DNA from: Neolecta irregularis DAH-3
Lineage: Eukaryota > Ascomycota > Neolectomycetes > Neolectales > Neolectaceae
DNA length: 39,249 bases
Direction of reading: 5' to 3'
Assembly: GCA_001929475.1 (NCBI GenBank)
Contig: LXFE01002348.1
Span: 1-39,249, forward strand
A program made the position numbers and the translations under genes. Numbering within the stretch: position 1 is the first letter of the stretch; each line of letters begins with the position of its first letter. Under the pieces are notes generated by a model. It saw nothing but the letters and a program-made list of their open reading frames with translations, ran no database searches and had not been told where the DNA came from. Shown in pieces: positions 35,537 to 39,249 of the stretch.

Positions 35537-36346
35537 ATGGCCACTCCCCGTCCAGGCACCACACCAGGCATTTACTCCACACCCAGCCACCGTACACTGA
35601 CTCTGCCCAGACACAGAAGCCAAGCTGCAGTCGTATGTCAACTACAGCGGCCATTTTAGCTTCATCCGCTACCTGCACCTCGCAGATTTTATCACAATCC
35701 TCAATGGTGCATATATGCGCCGTATATGTGTTGCTTATCTTGGCGCAGGGTTTTGCGGAATCATGTCCGTCTTCTCGTCGATGCGCTACTGTCTTGGTCT
35801 ACCTACAGACTTTTCAGACCTCACTCTTGCCATGGTCCTGATCCCCATGGGCCTCTTTTTCGACTTTATGGACGGCAAGGTCGCCAGGTGGAGGAACAGG
35901 AGCTCGTTTCTCGGACAGGAACTGGATTCGCTCGCAGATCTGGTGTTACGGTCGTATAGGCTACACTCTAACCTCGTTAGATTTCATTCGGCGTTGCCCC
36001 AGCCGCTTGCGCTTTTGCTATTGGATTTCGTACCTTTGCTGACACAATCGTGCTATCCTCTTTTGTCCTTTGCGGCTTGTCTCGGCTAGCAAGGTTCAAT
36101 GTCACCGTCTCTTCCCTGCCAAAAGATGTATCTGGAAAATCCAAATATTTCGAAGGGACGCCTATCCCCACAACTCTGGGCCTTGTAATGACAATGGCGT
36201 ATTGGTTGAAGCAGAATCGTGTCCTTGATGCCCTACCATGGGGCGTAAAAGGAAGCGGCATGTTTGAAATCCATCCCATTGTATGTATATTTATATTGCA
36301 TGGATCTGCAATGTTGAGCAAAACTCTCAGAATACCCAAGTTGTAG
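35537..36346 (+). CDS. CDP-diacylglycerol-serine O-phosphatidyltransferase (phosphatidylserine synthase), 228 aa
   Basis: ER-membrane enzyme (CHO1/PssA type) making phosphatidylserine from CDP-DAG and serine. Exons: 35537-35567, 35611-35706, 35749-35942, 35981-36346. The CDP-alcohol phosphatidyltransferase signature DG-x2-AR-x8-G-x3-D-x3-D is complete, from DGKVAR to [26 protein letters not shown] before it and [19 protein letters not shown] and [14 protein letters not shown] after it identify PS synthase. Several hydrophobic helices follow. The first exon is 31 nt and depends on a 43-nt GC-AG intron (35568-35610), because an in-frame TGA blocks read-through. It diverges from RPN1 with 203 bp between start codons. 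Confidence 0.92.
35568..35610 (+). other. GC-AG intron, PS synthase intron 1 (43 nt)
   Basis: CCAG|GCATTT donor and TGCCCAG acceptor. It joins [10 protein letters not shown] to [16 protein letters not shown] in frame and removes an in-frame stop. No GT donor gives an open model. Confidence 0.65.
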
Positions 36347-36455
36347 ACTCTGGAGTTGATAACACGTAATAGCATTTGTGGAGTATACTCCAGAGACTCA
36401 ATTTCAATAGCATATTATTTTTGTTCGTATTAAGCTAGGCTGTTGGCAATTCTCT

Positions 36456-36786
36456 ATGGGATCAGCTTTTTGGAATACCGACAAAAATTGTCCAACAATT
36501 CGACAGAGTAACAGTACCCGTAACATCACCTCGATATCACTCAATGATGTTTTGTTGAAGAATGCATCTCGTGTCTAATCTCTTTCTCTCGAGATGGCGA
36601 CATCTCAGTGGAGACACGCCAATGAGGGGCTACCAGTTAAATTGGTCAGGGTCACCTGGTATATCGATGAACCTCAAAATATCCACGTTTATTCATTCCG
36701 TAACTATGCTATTGGTTTGCAAGCACTTGGACCTCCAAATATTGGTGATAGAAATCTCGGACTAATAAAATTAATTCGAAGCGTAA
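36456..36786 (+). CDS. Possible small unrecognised gene, 85 aa (or 102 aa)
   Basis: Model: 36456-36572, 36609-36744, 36782-36786, with introns of 36 and 37 nt that match the local style (GT-AG, CTAAT branch-like motifs). The protein starts MGSAFWNTDKNCPTIR, runs through LNDVLLKNASRWRHANEGL and LVRVTWYIDEPQNIHVYSF, and ends LGPPNIA. Without the second intron it runs on to 36800. No family recognised. It lies between PS synthase and the permease, on the same strand. Charged, no clear membrane segment. It could also be a fragment of a larger gene. Confidence 0.35.
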
Positions 36787-36919
36787 GATACAAAGCATAA
36801 ATCAGTCATGGATTCATGTTGGCAAGGGACCGCGTTAAGTTGCCCATGTCATCACCCGATCCCCTCCATTGCATTTGCATGGAAGAATGAGGCACTTCCA
36901 TTACCGCTTACTCCGGCCG

Positions 36920-36926
36920 TATAAAG
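36920..36926 (+). promoter_or_regulatory. TATA box of the amino-acid permease gene
   Basis: TATAAAG lies 46 bp before the permease ATG in a CCGTATAAAGCCC context. It is the clearest plus-strand TATA box in the window. Nutrient control is usual for this family, but no specific operator is claimed. Confidence 0.55.
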
Positions 36927-36971
36927 CCCATCTGCTCTTATCAACCAACGTCATCTGCTTGTCTCTTCACC

Positions 36972-38835
36972 ATGAAGGCTACGGTAGCATCACGTTTATC
37001 CAGTACATCATCTAGCAGTTCGTCAGACCAGAATGTAGCGACTGTCAACTCTAGAGACAAATTGCGGCCAGGACCCGAGAAAATGAGCAGTTACGACGTT
37101 GTTTTAAAACCGAACAAAGACTCCCTAAAACGACAAATACTCAACAGTTTCAAACGCAAAGATCAAGATATAGAGGATGATAATCATAGCTTTTCCCCGT
37201 TACAGATGGTTTTGATGCCACTGGGAACTTGTATCGGAACCGGTCTGTTCATTGGGACAGCGATTTCACTACGAGAAGGTGGCCCTGGTGGTCTATTAGT
37301 GTCGAATTTATTCATGGCTCTACTGATGGTTTTCGTTATTCCGAGTCTTGGAGAGATGTCTGCTACAATTCCTGTTACTGGTTCTTTCACAGCCTATTCA
37401 GCAATGTTTATCCATCCTTCATGGGGATTTGCTATGGGTTGGATGTAATGACTTCCTAATTAAATGCTGGTTTTGACGAGGCTAGTTACGCTTTAAATTG
37501 GCTAACTGTATTCCCACTGGAGTTGACGGCTACGAGCATGGCAATCAATTACTGGCAATCAAACCCAATTGCTCCTGGATATGTACTTGCTCTCCTTTTC
37601 GTTGTAATCATCATTGTCAATCTTTTCGGACCTCAAGGATATGCTACATCAGAATCAACAGCCTCAATAGTCAAGGTTATTGGTGTAATGCTCTTCGTAA
37701 TCGTTGGTGAGTATTCCTTGCATTCGTTACTAAATATCACTAGGCATCATGCAGAATGTTGGTTATCTTCCTCGAGTTAATGGCGAGTATATCGGGGGAC
37801 AATACTGGCGAATACCTGGTCCTTTAGCGCACGGCTTCAAAGGTGTATGCTCCACTCTCGTACACGCTGCTTTTGCGTTCTCGGGAACTGAGATGGTTGG
37901 GATGTATGCTGCACAAGCGAAGAACCCAGCGAAATCAATACCGTCCTCAACCAAACAAGTCTTCTGGCGGATCGGACTGTACGTGAACACATAATATCTC
38001 GTTGCTGACTCCTAGATTCTACATCGCTGCAGTCATCATTATTGGCCTGGATATTCCATATAATGACCCCGGTTTGTATGATGAACATTCATCTTCACCA
38101 TTTGTGTTGGCGATGATGAAGACGAAATTGGGCGCCCTTCCATTCATCGAAAATCTCGTTATTGTTCTATCCATTCTATCCGTCGCAAATTGTAGCGTCT
38201 TTGCGGCTAGCACAACTATCGTAGGTCTTTCGAGAAAAAATCTTGCGCCCAGCCTCTTCGGGTATGTCGATCGGCAAGGGAGGCCTTTGCCATCACTTTT
38301 ACTGAGTCTTATTTTTGGTACTTTGGCATTCATCAAACTTTCAAGCGCCGGTACCCAGCTTTTTGATTGGCTTTTGTCTCTGTCAGGTTTTGGGGCGATT
38401 CTTCAATGGGCCAGTATTCTGTTTTCGCACATTCGTATTCGGAAAGCTTTGAGGAGAGAATTCCCTTTGGATTCACTTCCCTATCGAGCACTTTGTGGAG
38501 TCTGGGGTTCTTGGGCTGGCTTATTTATGCTCGGTCTCGCAATTCTGGCGCAATTTTACACTGCTTTCTTCCCAATCCAAGGATCGTTCACAATCGAAGT
38601 ATTTTTTCAAAAGATTCTTGCCCTGATCGTTATCCTTTTGTTATTCTTCTCACATGTTATTTTTGCAAACAGATCTTCATTTGTTGACGGAAAGCGATGG
38701 AGGCTTATACCAACCAGCTCAATCAATATGAAGGAGTTTGTTGGAAACAAGGTTGATTGCATCAAGGGAGACAAGAACGTTTCGACAGAGATCGTTCGAG
38801 GAAAAGCTATGCGTATTGTTGACTTCTTGTGTTGA
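36972..38835 (+). CDS. Yeast-type amino-acid permease (APC superfamily), 582 aa, 4 exons
   Basis: Plasma-membrane proton-coupled amino-acid uptake. Exons: 36972-37444, 37486-37706, 37744-37978, 38016-38835. A Ser-rich, charged cytosolic N-terminus (about 80 aa) precedes about twelve hydrophobic segments. Signature blocks: PLGTCIGTGLFIGTA, GPGGLLVSN, PSLGEMSATIPVTGSFTAYS, WLTVFPLELTATSMAINYW, AAFAFSGTEMVGMYAAQAKNP and SLSGFGAILQWASILFSHIR. These fit the fungal AAT family (Gap1-, Agp1-like). The individual substrate cannot be named from sequence. Introns are 37-41 nt. Confidence 0.95.
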
Positions 38836-39249
38836 TTGGTATTATGGTTGCATTCCGGAGGGTCACAGGTTTAGATTTCATGTACATAGATTTGTACGTA
38901 ATTGATATGAGTAAGTGAAAGATACAGGCATCCGCACAGTTCATGGATATGTATGCTTTCCATTCAATCTTGTGATAAATTATAATCCAAAATCATGATT
39001 GTTATTAAATACAATTGGCTAGTTAACAATACAGAAGACCAGCCCTTTTTAATATCCGCCAGCAGCAGCCTGGTATCAAACGGAAAGAGCAGTCGACAAG
39101 ATAAGAGAACGCGAAAACAGGAATTACAGAGTAGGGGGAGCGGTCGATGGCTGCACAGCAGGCTACCAGTGTAAGCTTTGATACTCCGGAGTACAAATAA
39201 GACCAGGTTTATAGTACTAGCCTAAGTGTTGTATCTCAGGCTAGGTATT
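38836..39249. other. 3' flank of the permease gene to the window end, 414 bp
   Basis: AT-rich 3' UTR and intergenic DNA. No ORF, RNA gene or repeat recognised. Confidence 0.6.

Larger units (their letters stand above)
36347..36971. other. Intergenic region between PS synthase and permease, 625 bp
   Basis: Apart from the tentative small gene at 36456-36786 and the permease TATA box, nothing else is recognised. The last ~170 bp should be the permease promoter. Confidence 0.5.

Overview
The window is nuclear DNA of a fungus. It has densely packed spliced genes, all with fungal or general eukaryotic orthologues: Dicer, MLH1, PAG1/furry, cytochrome P450 reductase, Rpn1, Pex12 and a yeast-type amino-acid permease. 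No virus, transposon, rRNA, tRNA or CRISPR was seen. Introns are very short and numerous. I reconstructed 16 recognisable multi-exon genes by hand, and every joined model has a length divisible by three and ends at a stop. These models hold 84 introns, nearly all 32-44 nt. A Dikarya fungus outside the intron-poor budding yeasts is likely. A compact, intron-rich early ascomycete (Taphrinomycotina-like) or a basidiomycete would both fit, and the sequence does not let me choose.

Layout. 1-99: short 8-bp repeats at the left edge. 100-4867 (+): complete Dicer. 5043-6917 (-): Syo1/HEATR3-like ribosomal-protein importer. 6983-9399 (+): MLH1, sharing a 65-bp divergent promoter with the importer gene. 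9664-10981 (+): METTL4-type N6-adenine methyltransferase. 11099-11899 (-): GNAT acetyltransferase. 12141-12903 (+): FAHD1-type hydrolase/decarboxylase. 12973-15085 (-): mitochondrial methylmalonate-semialdehyde dehydrogenase. 15322-16478 (+): RIO2 kinase. 16808-18598 (-): two-RRM protein. 19542-21810 (-): NADPH-cytochrome P450 reductase. 22480-29731 (+): PAG1/Mor2/furry. 30203-31499 (+): PEX12. 31603-32086 (+): DUF202 membrane protein. 32220-35333 (-): RPN1. 35537-36346 (+): phosphatidylserine synthase. 36456-36786 (+): an unrecognised small gene. 36972-38835 (+): amino-acid permease.

There is no operon-like logic. Most genes are housekeeping: ribosome biogenesis (RIO2, Syo1), proteasome (RPN1), lipid and redox metabolism (CHO1, CPR), mitochondrial catabolism (MMSDH, FAHD1), peroxisome (PEX12) and morphogenesis (PAG1). 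One possibly meaningful grouping is Dicer, MLH1 and METTL4 within 11 kb. All three act on nucleic acids or genome integrity, but co-function is only a hypothesis.

The strongest unusual signal is splicing. Introns are extremely small, six use GC-AG ends, MLH1 intron 1 seems to end in CG, one PAG1 intron is 25 nt (or 31 nt with a GC donor), there is a 10-nt internal exon and a 12-nt terminal exon, and six 3n introns have no in-frame stop. One intron of 180 nt is a clear outlier. All exon boundaries are my own reconstruction from conserved protein motifs, reading frame and splice signals, not from transcripts.
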